64,000 bases of DNA, from contig JALOKP010000017.1 in assembly GCA_025456425.1 (NCBI GenBank), positions 1 to 64,000 of the forward strand. Reading direction: 5' to 3'. Source of the DNA: Acidobacteriota bacterium (GTDB lineage Bacteria > Acidobacteriota > Polarisedimenticolia > J045). Below are positions 26,699 through 35,387 of the stretch, piece by piece; positions within the stretch are counted from its first letter, which is position 1, and each line of letters starts with the position of its first letter. Both the position numbers and the translations under genes were made by a program. The notes under the pieces are model-generated. The model was not told where the DNA came from. It saw nothing but the letters and a program-made list of their open reading frames with translations, and searched no databases.

Positions 26699-27787
26699 GT
26701 GGACCGGACCCCGCCCAGCGTTCTCGCGCGCATGCTGCGCGGCCACGCCGGCGCGCTCGCGGGTCAGATGCGGGAATCGCTCGAAGCGCTGGTCGGCCGC
26801 TCGGTCCAGCTGGAGCGCCTGCAGGCCGATCACCCCGAGCTACCGCGGCTCTTCGGCCAGCGCGAGCTGTTCCTGTTCCCGTTCGCCGACGGGGACGGCC
26901 GCGCGCTGCCGACATTCCTGGCACTCGACCGGCCCGCGGCGGTGGCGACGGGCGCGGCTTTCGGGCTGATGAACACCGGCGGGGTCCGCGAGGCGGCCGA
27001 CCCCGGCGAGCTGCCGGAGCCGCTGCTCGGCGCGATCCGCGAGGTCGCCGGGATCCTCGGCGGCGCCGCCCGCCGGATGGTCCGCGCGCGGGGCACGGAC
27101 AGGACGTGCGGCTTCGGTTGCGGGCACGAGCTGCGCCGGGTCACGGCGGGCGCCTGGCCGGCGATCGTCGGGGAGATCGACCACGGCGTGCGGTGGGACC
27201 TGCTCGGCTTCCGGCTGCGGATCGACGGGGAGCCGGCGGGCGCGATCCTGCTGGGCTCGAGCGAGCGCTGGGAAGGCCCGCTCGAGACCGATCTCGACGA
27301 GGACGCCGACACGGCCGAGGTCTTCGTCGAGGAGCCGACGCCCGGCAGCGACGAGTACGCCGGAACGGCCGCCGCGCCCGCGCCGTTTCCCGCGAACGCC
27401 GAGGCGGCCGGCCCGCCGCCGCCGATCCCGCAGGGGATTCGGGTGCAGGTCGCTGGGGATCCCAAGGACCGCGCAACGGCCGCGCTGCGAACGGCGCTCG
27501 CCGAGGCCGGCTGCCACGTCCTGCCGGCCTACTCCGCGGGTGGCGCCGGGCCGCAGCCGAGCGTGCTGTTCGTCTTCAGCCGCTCCCCGATCGACCTGAG
27601 GATGCGGCTGGCCGCGTCGCTCGCGAAGCGCCGGGCGGGGCTGATCGTCGCCTGCTCGGACCGCCCCACGGCCGACCTGGTCCGGGCCGCGCACGCCGGC
27701 ACGGCAGACTCGTTCCTCGTCCTGCCCGCGGACAGGCTGCGGCTGCAACGCCTTTTCCAGCGCTTTGCAGAGCTAGCGCCAGCCTGA
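26699..27787 (+). CDS. uncharacterised protein: possible CheX/CheC-like N-terminal region plus pseudo-receiver-like C-terminal region
   Basis: LLGAIREVAGILGGAARRMV helix and GFRLRIDGEPAGAILLG; C-terminal alternating alpha/beta IRVQVAGDPKDRATAALRTALAEAGCHVLPAYS...VLFVFSRSPID...AGLIVACSDRPTADLVRAAHAGTADSFLVLPAD. Confidence 0.5.
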   Translation: MDRTPPSVLARMLRGHAGALAGQMRESLEALVGRSVQLERLQADHPELPRLFGQRELFLFPFADGDGRALPTFLALDRPAAVATGAAFGLMNTGGVREAADPGELPEPLLGAIREVAGILGGAARRMVRARGTDRTCGFGCGHELRRVTAGAWPAIVGEIDHGVRWDLLGFRLRIDGEPAGAILLGSSERWEGPLETDLDEDADTAEVFVEEPTPGSDEYAGTAAAPAPFPANAEAAGPPPPIPQGIRVQVAGDPKDRATAALRTALAEAGCHVLPAYSAGGAGPQPSVLFVFSRSPIDLRMRLAASLAKRRAGLIVACSDRPTADLVRAAHAGTADSFLVLPADRLRLQRLFQRFAELAPA

Positions 27788-27791
27788 CGGA

Positions 27792-27807
27792 CGCCCGGAA
27801 ACGGGCG
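27792..27807 (+). terminator. GAAA-tetraloop hairpin just after the stop of 26699-27787
   Basis: CGCCCG-GAAA-CGGGCG, perfect 6-bp stem; no strong T-tract on plus strand. Confidence 0.4.
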
Positions 27808-27827
27808 CCAGGGCCGGGAAAACGCGG

Positions 27828-27851
27828 GGGGGCGGCCGATCAGCCGCCCCC
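27828..27851 (-). terminator. hairpin between convergent genes, likely terminator of the histone-like gene
   Basis: GGGGGCGGC-cgatca-GCCGCCCCC stem; on minus strand followed by CGCGTTTTCC. Confidence 0.55.
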
Positions 27852-27864
27852 TCGGGACTCCACC

Positions 27865-28101
27865 TCAGACGTAGAAGTCGTAGGGGCGGATCGTCTTGCG
27901 GCCGTTGGCCTGGGCGAGCTTCGCAGCCCGCACACAGAGGTCGTACAGCACCTTGTTCAGCGCCTCGGGGGCGTCGGACGCCACGTTCATCCCGTGGTCG
28001 CGGAGGGCGCCCTTGACCTTGCTCATGACGAGCAGCATCTCGACGGCCTTCGCCTTGCCGGCCTTCGGCGCGGCGGTCTTCTTGGCAGCCTTCTTTGCCA
28101 T
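27865..28101 (-). CDS. bacterial histone-fold protein with Lys/Ala-rich N-terminal tail
   Basis: MAKKAAKKTAAPKAGKAKAVEMLLVMSKVKGALRDHGMNVASDAPEALNKVLYDLCVRAAKLAQANGRKTIRPYDFYV (78 aa); RxTxxxxD histone motif (R68-K-T70-I-R-P-Y-D75); SD-like AGAGAGGAGCC upstream; ATG at 28101 rather than the track start. Confidence 0.85.
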   Translation of the reverse strand: MAKKAAKKTAAPKAGKAKAVEMLLVMSKVKGALRDHGMNVASDAPEALNKVLYDLCVRAAKLAQANGRKTIRPYDFYV

Positions 28102-28307
28102 GTTCTCTGGCTCCTCTCTTTCGTCGATCCGGCGGCACGTCGCGCGCCGCACGCGCGAAAGGACGGGCTATAGGTAGCATTACCGGTGCGGGAGATTCAA
28201 GCGGGAAACGCGTTTTTTTTGGGTCTGGCGGCGGTTTTCTGCCCTTCGGCGCCGGGCCCCCGCGGCGCGCACCGCGGTTTCGGGCTAGCATTCCGGCGCC
28301 TGCCACC

Positions 28308-30491
28308 ATGTCGAAGCGTCGTTCCAGCGCAGCAACAGAGGGGTCCCCGCAGCCCGTTCCGGCCGCGCCGCCGTCGCTTTCCCCGCCGTTTCCCTCCGGC
28401 AAGGCGCTGCTCGCGATCGCCGCACTGGCCTTCTTCGCCTACCTGATGCTCCCCCCCAAGCCGATCATCAGCGACGCGGTGCGGGCCGTGACGCTGAACC
28501 CGGTCGTCCAGGAGAAGCCGCTCTCCGCGGTCTTTTCCAGCGATTTCTGGGGGGCTCCGGCCGACGCCTCCTACGGCACGCGGTCCTACCGCCCGCTCGT
28601 CGCCCTGACCTACGCGATCGAGGCGCGCGCGCTGGGCAACGCGCCGCAGGTCTACCACGTCACCGACATGCTGCTGCACGCCGGGACCGCGGTGCTGGTC
28701 ACGCTGCTGGCCGCTCTGCTGCTGGCGGGCAGCCCGTGGGCGCTCGCGGCGGGCGCGCTGTTCGCGGTTCACCCGGTGGCGACCGAGGCGGTCGCGTCGA
28801 TCGTCGGGCGCGCCGACATCATGGCCGCGGCGGCGCTGCTCGGGGCGCTGATCCTGCACCTGCTCGCCGGGAGCAGGGCCTCACCGTGGGCCTGGGAAGC
28901 GGGGGCGCTGGCGCTGCTCGGCGCCGGGCTGCTCTGCAAGGAGTACGCCGTCGCGTTCCCGTTCATCCTGGCGGCCTGCGACCTGGCGTTCCGCGCCTGC
29001 GGCCGCAGCTCGCGGGCCGACGAGCGGCGGCAGCCCGTGGTCCTCGGCCTGGCGCTGGGGCTGCTGGTGGGCTACCTCGCGCTGCGCTACGCGCTGATCG
29101 GGGCCCTGGGCGGCGTGCCGATGCTGGGCGACGGCGATCAGCCGCTGTACGACCAGCCGCTCGGCGTGAGGCTGGCGACCGCCCTCTGGCTGGTCGTCGT
29201 CTCGGCGCGCTTCATGGTCCTCCCCGTCGCCCACGACTACTTCTACGGCGCGGGAACGATCGCAATCGTGAAGGGGTTCCTCGAGCCGCGCGCGCTGGCC
29301 GGGATCGTGCTGATCGGCCTGCTCGTGGCGTGGGCCGTGCGCTCGATCGCGCGGCGGATGGACCCGGTCCCGGCGCTCGCCGTCGCGCTCTTCCTGCTGC
29401 CGCTCGCGCCCTCGCTCAACACCGTGAGCGTCGCCGGCGTGCTCTACGCCGAGCGCTTCCTCTACCTGCCGCTGGCCGGCTTCGCGCTGGGCGTGGGCTG
29501 GCTGCTGACGCGCTACGCGACCGGGCCGGCGGGCGAGCGCGCCGGCCGGATCGCGATGGCGGGAGCGCTCCTGGTCTGCCTGGTGCTGACGATGAACCGC
29601 GTCGGCGACTGGCGCTCGCAGGAGGCGCTGGCGCGGGCCTCGCTGCGCTGGTACCCGGAGAACTCCCGGGCCTGGTACGAGGTCGGGCTGGCCCACGGGC
29701 AGCGGGCGCAGGAGCTGGAGGCGAAGGGACAGGCCGAGGCCGCGCGCGCCGAACACACCGCCGCGGCGGAGGCGATCCGGCGGTCGCTCGCGGTGGAGAA
29801 CCGCGCGGCGCAGATCTGGCGCGCGTTGGCGCTGGCGGAGAAGCGCCTCGGGCGCTACGGCGAGTCGGTCAAGGCCTACCGCGAGGCGATTCGCAACGCG
29901 CCGACCGAGATCGGGATGCTCTACGCCGGGCTGGGCGAGGCGGAGCTGGAGGACGGCCAGTTCGAGGCCGCGGTGCGCTCGCTGGCACGGGCGCACGAGC
30001 TGATGCCGCGAGAACCGGGCATCGCGGCGCTGCAGGCGCGGGCCCAGGTGCGGCTGGCGCAGAAGCGGCTGCTCGAGGGACACGCCGAGGAGGCGGTCGA
30101 CCTGGCGCAGCGCGGGCTCGACAGCGGCGCGCTGTCGGCCGAGGGGACCTGGACCGCGGGCGAGGTCTTCGCCCGGGCCGGGCATCCGGAATCGGCGGCC
30201 GCCGCGTTCCGACAGGCGGCGGCCCGCGACCCGAACGTGCTGCGCAGCCGGTTCGGCGCCGCGATGCAGCTCGACCAGGCGGGGAAGCACGAGGAAGCGG
30301 CAGCCGCGTTCGCGGCGCTGCTGGTGGCCGATCCCGACCACGTCCCAACGCTCTTCAACCTCGCGCGCAGCCTCGTGCTGCTGCAACGGCCGGCCGAGGC
30401 GGTCCCGCTGCTCGAGCGCGGACTGGCGCTGAAGGAGGACGAGCGGGCGCGGGCGCTGCTGGCGGACGCGCGGCGACAGGCCGCTCGCTGA
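28308..30491 (+). CDS. TMTC-like multi-TM protein (DUF1736/PMT-type) with C-terminal TPR repeats
   Basis: SYRPLVALTYAIEARALGNAPQVYHVTDMLLHAGTAVLV, ALFAVHPVATEAVASIVGRADIMAA, LCKEYAVAFPFIL; TPRs from ~29700. Confidence 0.8.
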   Translation: MSKRRSSAATEGSPQPVPAAPPSLSPPFPSGKALLAIAALAFFAYLMLPPKPIISDAVRAVTLNPVVQEKPLSAVFSSDFWGAPADASYGTRSYRPLVALTYAIEARALGNAPQVYHVTDMLLHAGTAVLVTLLAALLLAGSPWALAAGALFAVHPVATEAVASIVGRADIMAAAALLGALILHLLAGSRASPWAWEAGALALLGAGLLCKEYAVAFPFILAACDLAFRACGRSSRADERRQPVVLGLALGLLVGYLALRYALIGALGGVPMLGDGDQPLYDQPLGVRLATALWLVVVSARFMVLPVAHDYFYGAGTIAIVKGFLEPRALAGIVLIGLLVAWAVRSIARRMDPVPALAVALFLLPLAPSLNTVSVAGVLYAERFLYLPLAGFALGVGWLLTRYATGPAGERAGRIAMAGALLVCLVLTMNRVGDWRSQEALARASLRWYPENSRAWYEVGLAHGQRAQELEAKGQAEAARAEHTAAAEAIRRSLAVENRAAQIWRALALAEKRLGRYGESVKAYREAIRNAPTEIGMLYAGLGEAELEDGQFEAAVRSLARAHELMPREPGIAALQARAQVRLAQKRLLEGHAEEAVDLAQRGLDSGALSAEGTWTAGEVFARAGHPESAAAAFRQAAARDPNVLRSRFGAAMQLDQAGKHEEAAAAFAALLVADPDHVPTLFNLARSLVLLQRPAEAVPLLERGLALKEDERARALLADARRQAAR

Positions 30492-30555
30492 GCCGCGCTG
30501 GCGGGTCTGCGGCGCGATCGTGCGTCCGGGCCCGGATCGTGCGAGGCTGTCCGTC

Positions 30556-31200
30556 ATGATCGACACGCCGACTCCTCCTCCCATCTCCCGCAGCCTGGCG
30601 CTGCTCGCCGCGCTGGTCCTGCTTCCCCTCGCTGCCGCTCGGCCCGCGGCGGGGCAGTCGCCGGCGCCGGACCCGAAACCGGGCGGCGACCCGCCGCCCC
30701 AGTCGCTCAGCCTGGCCGCGCCCGATCTCGCCTCGCGCCCCGACCTGGTCGAGGCGGCGAAGGTGAAGCCGGTGCCGCCCGAGACGCTCGAGCGCGTCCT
30801 CCCGGCGAAAGTCGCGGGACTGTCGCGGACCGGGACGGACAAATCGGTGCAGCCGATCGGCCCGGTCGTGATCTCGGTCGCCACCGGGCGCTACGGCGCG
30901 GCCGGCGCGGCCCGGACGGCCGAGGTCGCCGTGTTCGACCCGGCGGGGCTGCCGAAGATCGGCGAGATCCTCCCCCTTCCGGAGCCGGGGCAGGAAGTGG
31001 AGTTCACCGGGCGCGTGCTGCGCCGGACCGAGATCGGCGGGTTCCCGGCCGTCGTCGCGGACGGAGCGGACGGCCTGCCGAGCCTGCTCCAGGTCATCCC
31101 CGGAGGCCGGATCCGGGTCACGATGCAGGGGAGCGGCGTGAGCGCGAAGGACCTCGCCGCCGCGGCTGCGTCGATGAACCTGGCCAGCCTGGTGCGGTAG
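30556..31200 (+). CDS. hypothetical secreted protein
   Basis: Signal-peptide-like N-terminus LALLAALVLLPLAAARPAAGQ. Confidence 0.6.
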   Translation: MIDTPTPPPISRSLALLAALVLLPLAAARPAAGQSPAPDPKPGGDPPPQSLSLAAPDLASRPDLVEAAKVKPVPPETLERVLPAKVAGLSRTGTDKSVQPIGPVVISVATGRYGAAGAARTAEVAVFDPAGLPKIGEILPLPEPGQEVEFTGRVLRRTEIGGFPAVVADGADGLPSLLQVIPGGRIRVTMQGSGVSAKDLAAAAASMNLASLVR

Positions 31201-31207
31201 GGGCGCG

Positions 31208-31759
31208 CTACCGCCCGCGCGGCCGCTCGGCGCGCGGGCGCTCGCGCTGGCGGCGCTCCAGCAACTGCATCAACTGCACGCGCTGCTCTTTCGTCAGGAC
31301 CTTGGCCACGTCGACGCGCGAGGCGTGGCGCAGCCGCGCCCCCTGGCACTCGGCGTCGACCAGCCGGTCGATCGCCTTCTTCGCTGCGGCGTCGTCGATC
31401 GCGTCGGCGGAGATCACGCGGACCATCTCGAGCCGCGCCTTGTCGATCGCGGCGCGCAGATCGATCATCTTCTCGCCCGAGCCGAACATGATCGACTGGA
31501 TCGCCTTCTCCTGCTCGGGGCTGAGTCCCAACTGCGTCTTGAGCCGCGGCGAGGTCCACCACTCGAAGTCGGGGCCGCCGGGGCCGGGACCGAATCCGCC
31601 CGGACCGCCGGGCCCGGCGCCCGGCTCGTCGTCGCCGGGGGGCGGGGCCTGCGCCGCCGCCGGCAGCGCGAAGAGGGCGAGGAGGGCGAGGAGCAGCGCC
31701 AGCACCGAGGCGGTGCGCGCAGCGCGGTGCGTCGTCGTTCGATTCGTCCTGGGGATCAT
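31208..31759 (-). CDS. Spy/CpxP-like periplasmic protein (LTxxQ-type sensor/chaperone)
   Basis: Signal peptide; LKTQLGLSPEQEKAIQSIMFGSGEKMIDLRAAIDKARLEM...VLTKEQRVQLMQLLERRQRERP. Confidence 0.75.
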   Translation of the reverse strand: MIPRTNRTTTHRAARTASVLALLLALLALFALPAAAQAPPPGDDEPGAGPGGPGGFGPGPGGPDFEWWTSPRLKTQLGLSPEQEKAIQSIMFGSGEKMIDLRAAIDKARLEMVRVISADAIDDAAAKKAIDRLVDAECQGARLRHASRVDVAKVLTKEQRVQLMQLLERRQRERPRAERPRGR

Positions 31760-31770
31760 CAACGGTCCTC

Positions 31771-32148
31771 TCAAGAGAGCGTCTCTTCCCATTCCATGAT
31801 GCCGAGGCTGTCCGTCTCCTCGGCGGGGTCGGTCGCCGCCGGTCCTTCGGGCCACGCGCCAAACGCCTCGAGCGGGTCGGCCACCTCGTTCGCGGGCTCG
31901 GCAAACAGCGGCTCGGCCAGCCACGCCGTGCCGACCACGGGGGCGTCGGGCCCCGCCGTGCCCGCGACGCCCAGCACCGCGACGGCGATCATCGCCGCGG
32001 CGGCCGAGGCCGCGGCCAGCCAGCCGCGCGCGCGGCGCCGCGCCTCGTGAGCCTCGATCCGCGCCATGATCTCGCCCCGCTGGCGCGCGAAGAAGCGCTC
32101 CAGCTCCAGGTCGGCGAGCTCCGGGGCGCCCTGCCGGCCGTCGCTCAT
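31771..32148 (-). CDS. single-TM protein, probable anti-sigma factor
   Basis: About 45-aa cytoplasmic N-terminus then TM GWLAAASAAAAMIAVAVLGVAGTAG; translationally coupled downstream of ECF sigma. Confidence 0.6.
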   Translation of the reverse strand: MSDGRQGAPELADLELERFFARQRGEIMARIEAHEARRRARGWLAAASAAAAMIAVAVLGVAGTAGPDAPVVGTAWLAEPLFAEPANEVADPLEAFGAWPEGPAATDPAEETDSLGIMEWEETLS

Positions 32149-32714
32149 CGCGTCCCCTCCACCGCGCCGCCGAGCAGCCGGCGCAGTTCCCGGGCCCCGC
32201 GGAACAGGTGCACCTTGACGGTCCCGCTGTGCAGCCCGAGGCGCTGGGCGATCTCGTTCACGGGAAGCCCCTCCTCGTAGCGCAGTTGGAAGACCTCGCG
32301 CTGGCGACCGGGCGGCAGCCGGTCCAGCGCGCCCCGCACCGCCGTCGCCAGCTCGTCGGCCACCAGCCGCTCGTCGGCCCCCGGCGCCGGGTCGGCCAGG
32401 ACCTCGGCGAACTGCTCCGCCCCTGGGACCTCGCGGCCCCGGCGGCGGCCGCGGTCGGCGAGGTGGTTGTCGAGGATCCGGAACAGCCACGGGCCGAAGC
32501 GCGCGTCCTCGCGAAAGCGCGGCAGCCCCTGCCACGCCCGGAAGAAGGTCTCCTGCACCGCGTCGTCGGCATCCTCGAGCTTCCTCGTGCTGGCCAGGGC
32601 CCGCCCGGTGAGCGGTCGCTGGTAGCGGGCGACCAGGACGGCGAAGGCCTCGCGGTCGCCGCGCCGGGCGCGTGCCACGAGCTGTTCGTCCGGGAGGTCT
32701 CGCTCGCTCGGCAC
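32145..32714 (-). CDS. ECF-type RNA polymerase sigma factor
   Basis: DEQLVARARRGDREAFAVLVARYQRPL...LEDADDAVQETFFRAWQGLPRF...REVFQLRYEEGLPVNEIAQRLGLHSGTVKVHLFRGARELRRLL. Confidence 0.9.
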   Translation of the reverse strand: MPSERDLPDEQLVARARRGDREAFAVLVARYQRPLTGRALASTRKLEDADDAVQETFFRAWQGLPRFREDARFGPWLFRILDNHLADRGRRRGREVPGAEQFAEVLADPAPGADERLVADELATAVRGALDRLPPGRQREVFQLRYEEGLPVNEIAQRLGLHSGTVKVHLFRGARELRRLLGGAVEGTR

Positions 32715-32839
32715 GGGTCCTCGGCTCCTTCCTGCAAGACGCGGGAGGCGGCGCCGGGTTGACCCGGCGGCAGGCCGGGCCGCGCCGCCGCGGGCCCGCT
32801 CCCTCCTCCCCCCCGCTACAATGCGCGCCCGGAGGACGC

Positions 32840-33403
32840 ATGGCCCGCCTGACCAAGATCTACACCCGAACCGGCGACGACGGCACCACGGGGCTCGCGG
32901 ACGGCCGGCGGGTCGGCAAGGACGACGCCCAGGTCGAGGCCTACGGCACCGTCGACGAGCTGAACTCCGCGCTGGGGCTGGCGCTGGCGCTGGGGCTGTC
33001 GAGCGACGTCGCGGCCTCCCTGACCAGGATCCAGAGCGAACTGCTCAACCTCGGCGGCGAGCTGTCGATGCTCGGGAGCGGGGGCCGACGGCCGCCGCGC
33101 GCGCTGATCGAGCCGCGGCACATCGAGCAGCTCGAGGCCGAGTGCGACCGCTTCAACGCCGAGCTGGGCGCGCTGGCCAACTTCATCCTGCCGGGCGGAA
33201 CGACGGGGGCCTCGCAGCTCCACCTGGCGCGCACGATCTGCCGGCGCGCCGAGCGGCGGACGGTGACTCTGGCGCACGCGACCGAGGTCGCACCGGCGCT
33301 GGTCCAGTACCTCAACCGGCTGTCGGACCTGCTGTTCATCGTGGCGCGCTACGAGAACAAGGTCCGCGGCGCCGGCGACGTGCTCTGGGACACGCGGGTC
33401 TGA
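32840..33403 (+). CDS. cob(I)alamin adenosyltransferase, PduO type
   Basis: MARLTKIYTRTGDDGTTGLADGRRVGKDDAQVEAYGTVDELNSALGLAL...FILPGGTTGASQLHLARTICRRAER. Confidence 0.9.
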   Translation: MARLTKIYTRTGDDGTTGLADGRRVGKDDAQVEAYGTVDELNSALGLALALGLSSDVAASLTRIQSELLNLGGELSMLGSGGRRPPRALIEPRHIEQLEAECDRFNAELGALANFILPGGTTGASQLHLARTICRRAERRTVTLAHATEVAPALVQYLNRLSDLLFIVARYENKVRGAGDVLWDTRV

Positions 33404-34293
33404 TGCACCGGGGGGCCCTGCGGCTCGTCGCGCTGGCCGCGCTGGCGGTCGTCGGCGCCACGGGGGCGGCCGCGGGCGCCGCACCGGCACCGGCCGGGGG
33501 CGGCGGAAAGGGCGCGATTCCGCAGCGGATCTGCTCGGTCAGCCTGATGGGGGACGAGCTGCTCTTCCTGCTCGTGCCGCCCGAGCGCGTGGTCTGCGTC
33601 TCGAGCTTCGCCGACGACGCCGAGGCCAGCAACGTCGCGGGGCGCTACCCGGCATCGGTCCCGCGCCTGGTCGCGCGCACCGAACCGGTGCTCGCGGCCC
33701 GGCCCGACCTGATCGTCGCCGCGCCGTGGAACGACCGGGCCTTCCTCTCCGGGATGAAGGCGCTGGGGGTGCGCTCGCTGACGCTCGACGCGGCCGAGGA
33801 CTTCGAGGGGATCGAGCGCACACTGCTGGCGCTGGGGAAGGCGGTCGGCGCGGACGAGGCGGCCCGCGCGCGCGCCGCGGAGCTGCGGGCGCGGCTGCTC
33901 GGGCTCGAGCGCGCGCTGTCCCGGGCCCAGCCGCTGGTGCGGCCGCGCGTGCTCTCGCTCTCGCACCTCGTGGTGGCCGGCAGCGGGACGACGGTCGACG
34001 CGCTGATCCGCCGCGCCGGCGGGGTCAACGCCGCGGCGGCGATCGAGGGGCACCGCAAGCTCTCGGCCGAGCAGATCCTGGCGCTCGATCCCGACGTGCT
34101 GCTGCTGGGCCAGGGGCTCGACACCGACGCCGTCCGGGTGTTGCGCGCCTACCCGCAGCTCGAGGCCACCCGCGCCGCGAAGACCGGCCGCGTGATCCTG
34201 CTGCCGCCTCGGCTGCTGACGACGGTTACGCCGTTCCTGGTCGAGGGGGCCGAACAGCTCGCGCGGAAGCTGCATCCGGAGGCCTTCCGGTGA
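33403..34293 (+). CDS. periplasmic substrate-binding protein (BtuF/FecB-like)
   Basis: RICSVSLMGDELLFLLVPPERVVCVS...ARPDLIVAAPWNDRAFLSGMKALG...; ATG overlaps PduO stop. Confidence 0.85.
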   Translation: MHRGALRLVALAALAVVGATGAAAGAAPAPAGGGGKGAIPQRICSVSLMGDELLFLLVPPERVVCVSSFADDAEASNVAGRYPASVPRLVARTEPVLAARPDLIVAAPWNDRAFLSGMKALGVRSLTLDAAEDFEGIERTLLALGKAVGADEAARARAAELRARLLGLERALSRAQPLVRPRVLSLSHLVVAGSGTTVDALIRRAGGVNAAAAIEGHRKLSAEQILALDPDVLLLGQGLDTDAVRVLRAYPQLEATRAAKTGRVILLPPRLLTTVTPFLVEGAEQLARKLHPEAFR

Positions 34294-35345
34294 CGGGCAG
34301 CGGCGCGGCGGGTGCGCGCTCAGGCCCGCCCGCGGCCGGGCCGGTCTCGCGCTGGCTCGTGCTGCTCGCGCTGCTCGCGCTGGCGCTCCTGGCGGGGGTC
34401 GCGTTCGGCGGCGCGGCGGGGGTCGGGCCGCTCGACGCGCTGCGCGTGCTGTTCGGCCTGCCGCCGCGGCACGCCGACCCGGCGCTGGTCGAGCCGCTGG
34501 TCTGGGTCTTCCGGCTGCCGCGCGTGCTGATCATGGCGCTGGCCGGTGCGGCCCTCGCGGTGACCGGCGCGGCGCTGCAGGCCTCGCTGCAGAACAGCCT
34601 CGTCGACCCCAGCCTGGTCGGCGTCTCGGGCGGCGCATCGCTGGGCGCGGTGTTGGCCTACACGACGGGGCTGGCGGACCGCTGGCTGTTCAGCGTACCG
34701 CTGGCGGCCTTCGCGGGGGCGCTGGTCGCGGTCGTCGTGGTCTACCTGATCGCCTACGCCGCGGGGCGGCCGACCACCGGCGCACTGCTGCTGACCGGGG
34801 TCGCGGTCGGCAGTCTCGCCGCGGCGCTGGTCTCGGTGCTGATCCTCGCCACCGCGCAGCACCGCGTGCACGAGATCTTCGCCTGGCTGCTCGGCTCGGC
34901 CGAGGGACGGACCTGGCGCGACGTCCGGCTAGCCGCGCTGCCGGTCGCGGGCGGGATCGCGGGGCTGCTCCTGCTGCGGCGGTTGATCGACGCGCTGGCG
35001 CTGGGCGAGGAGCACGCGCTGTCGATCGGCGTCGACCTCTTGCGCGGGCGGGCCACGGTCTTCGCCGCGGTGGCGCTGGCAGCGGGGGGCGCGGTCAGCG
35101 TCACGGGGCCGGTCGCCTTCGTCGGGCTGATGGTCCCGCACATGGTTCGGACCTGGACCGGCCCCTCGGCGCGGACGCTGCTGCCGGCGTCGATGCTGGC
35201 CGGGGCGGCGTTCCTGGTGCTGGCGGACCTGCTGGGGCGCGTGGTGTCGGTGACGGTCGACCTGCCGGTGGGGATCGTGACGACGCTGATGGGGGTGCCG
35301 TTCTTCCTGTTCCTGCTGCACCGGGCGCGGGTGGGGCGGGGGTAG
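34290..35345 (+). CDS. FecCD/BtuC-type ABC transporter permease
   Basis: RLPRVLIMALAGAALAVTGAALQASLQNSLVDPSLVGVSGGASLGAVLA...VSVTGPVAFVGLMVPHMVR; GTG at 34290. Confidence 0.9.
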   Translation: MTGSGAAGARSGPPAAGPVSRWLVLLALLALALLAGVAFGGAAGVGPLDALRVLFGLPPRHADPALVEPLVWVFRLPRVLIMALAGAALAVTGAALQASLQNSLVDPSLVGVSGGASLGAVLAYTTGLADRWLFSVPLAAFAGALVAVVVVYLIAYAAGRPTTGALLLTGVAVGSLAAALVSVLILATAQHRVHEIFAWLLGSAEGRTWRDVRLAALPVAGGIAGLLLLRRLIDALALGEEHALSIGVDLLRGRATVFAAVALAAGGAVSVTGPVAFVGLMVPHMVRTWTGPSARTLLPASMLAGAAFLVLADLLGRVVSVTVDLPVGIVTTLMGVPFFLFLLHRARVGRG

Positions 35346-35387
35346 CCGGGTCGGCCGGGCCCTCCCGCAGGCGGCTCCCGGCTTCGC

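Noticed and set aside
24217-28173. 1,318-aa plus-strand ORF
   Set aside because: Runs antisense through flhG, flhF and the histone-like gene and out of frame through 26699-27787; Arg/Ala/Ser-rich without domains.
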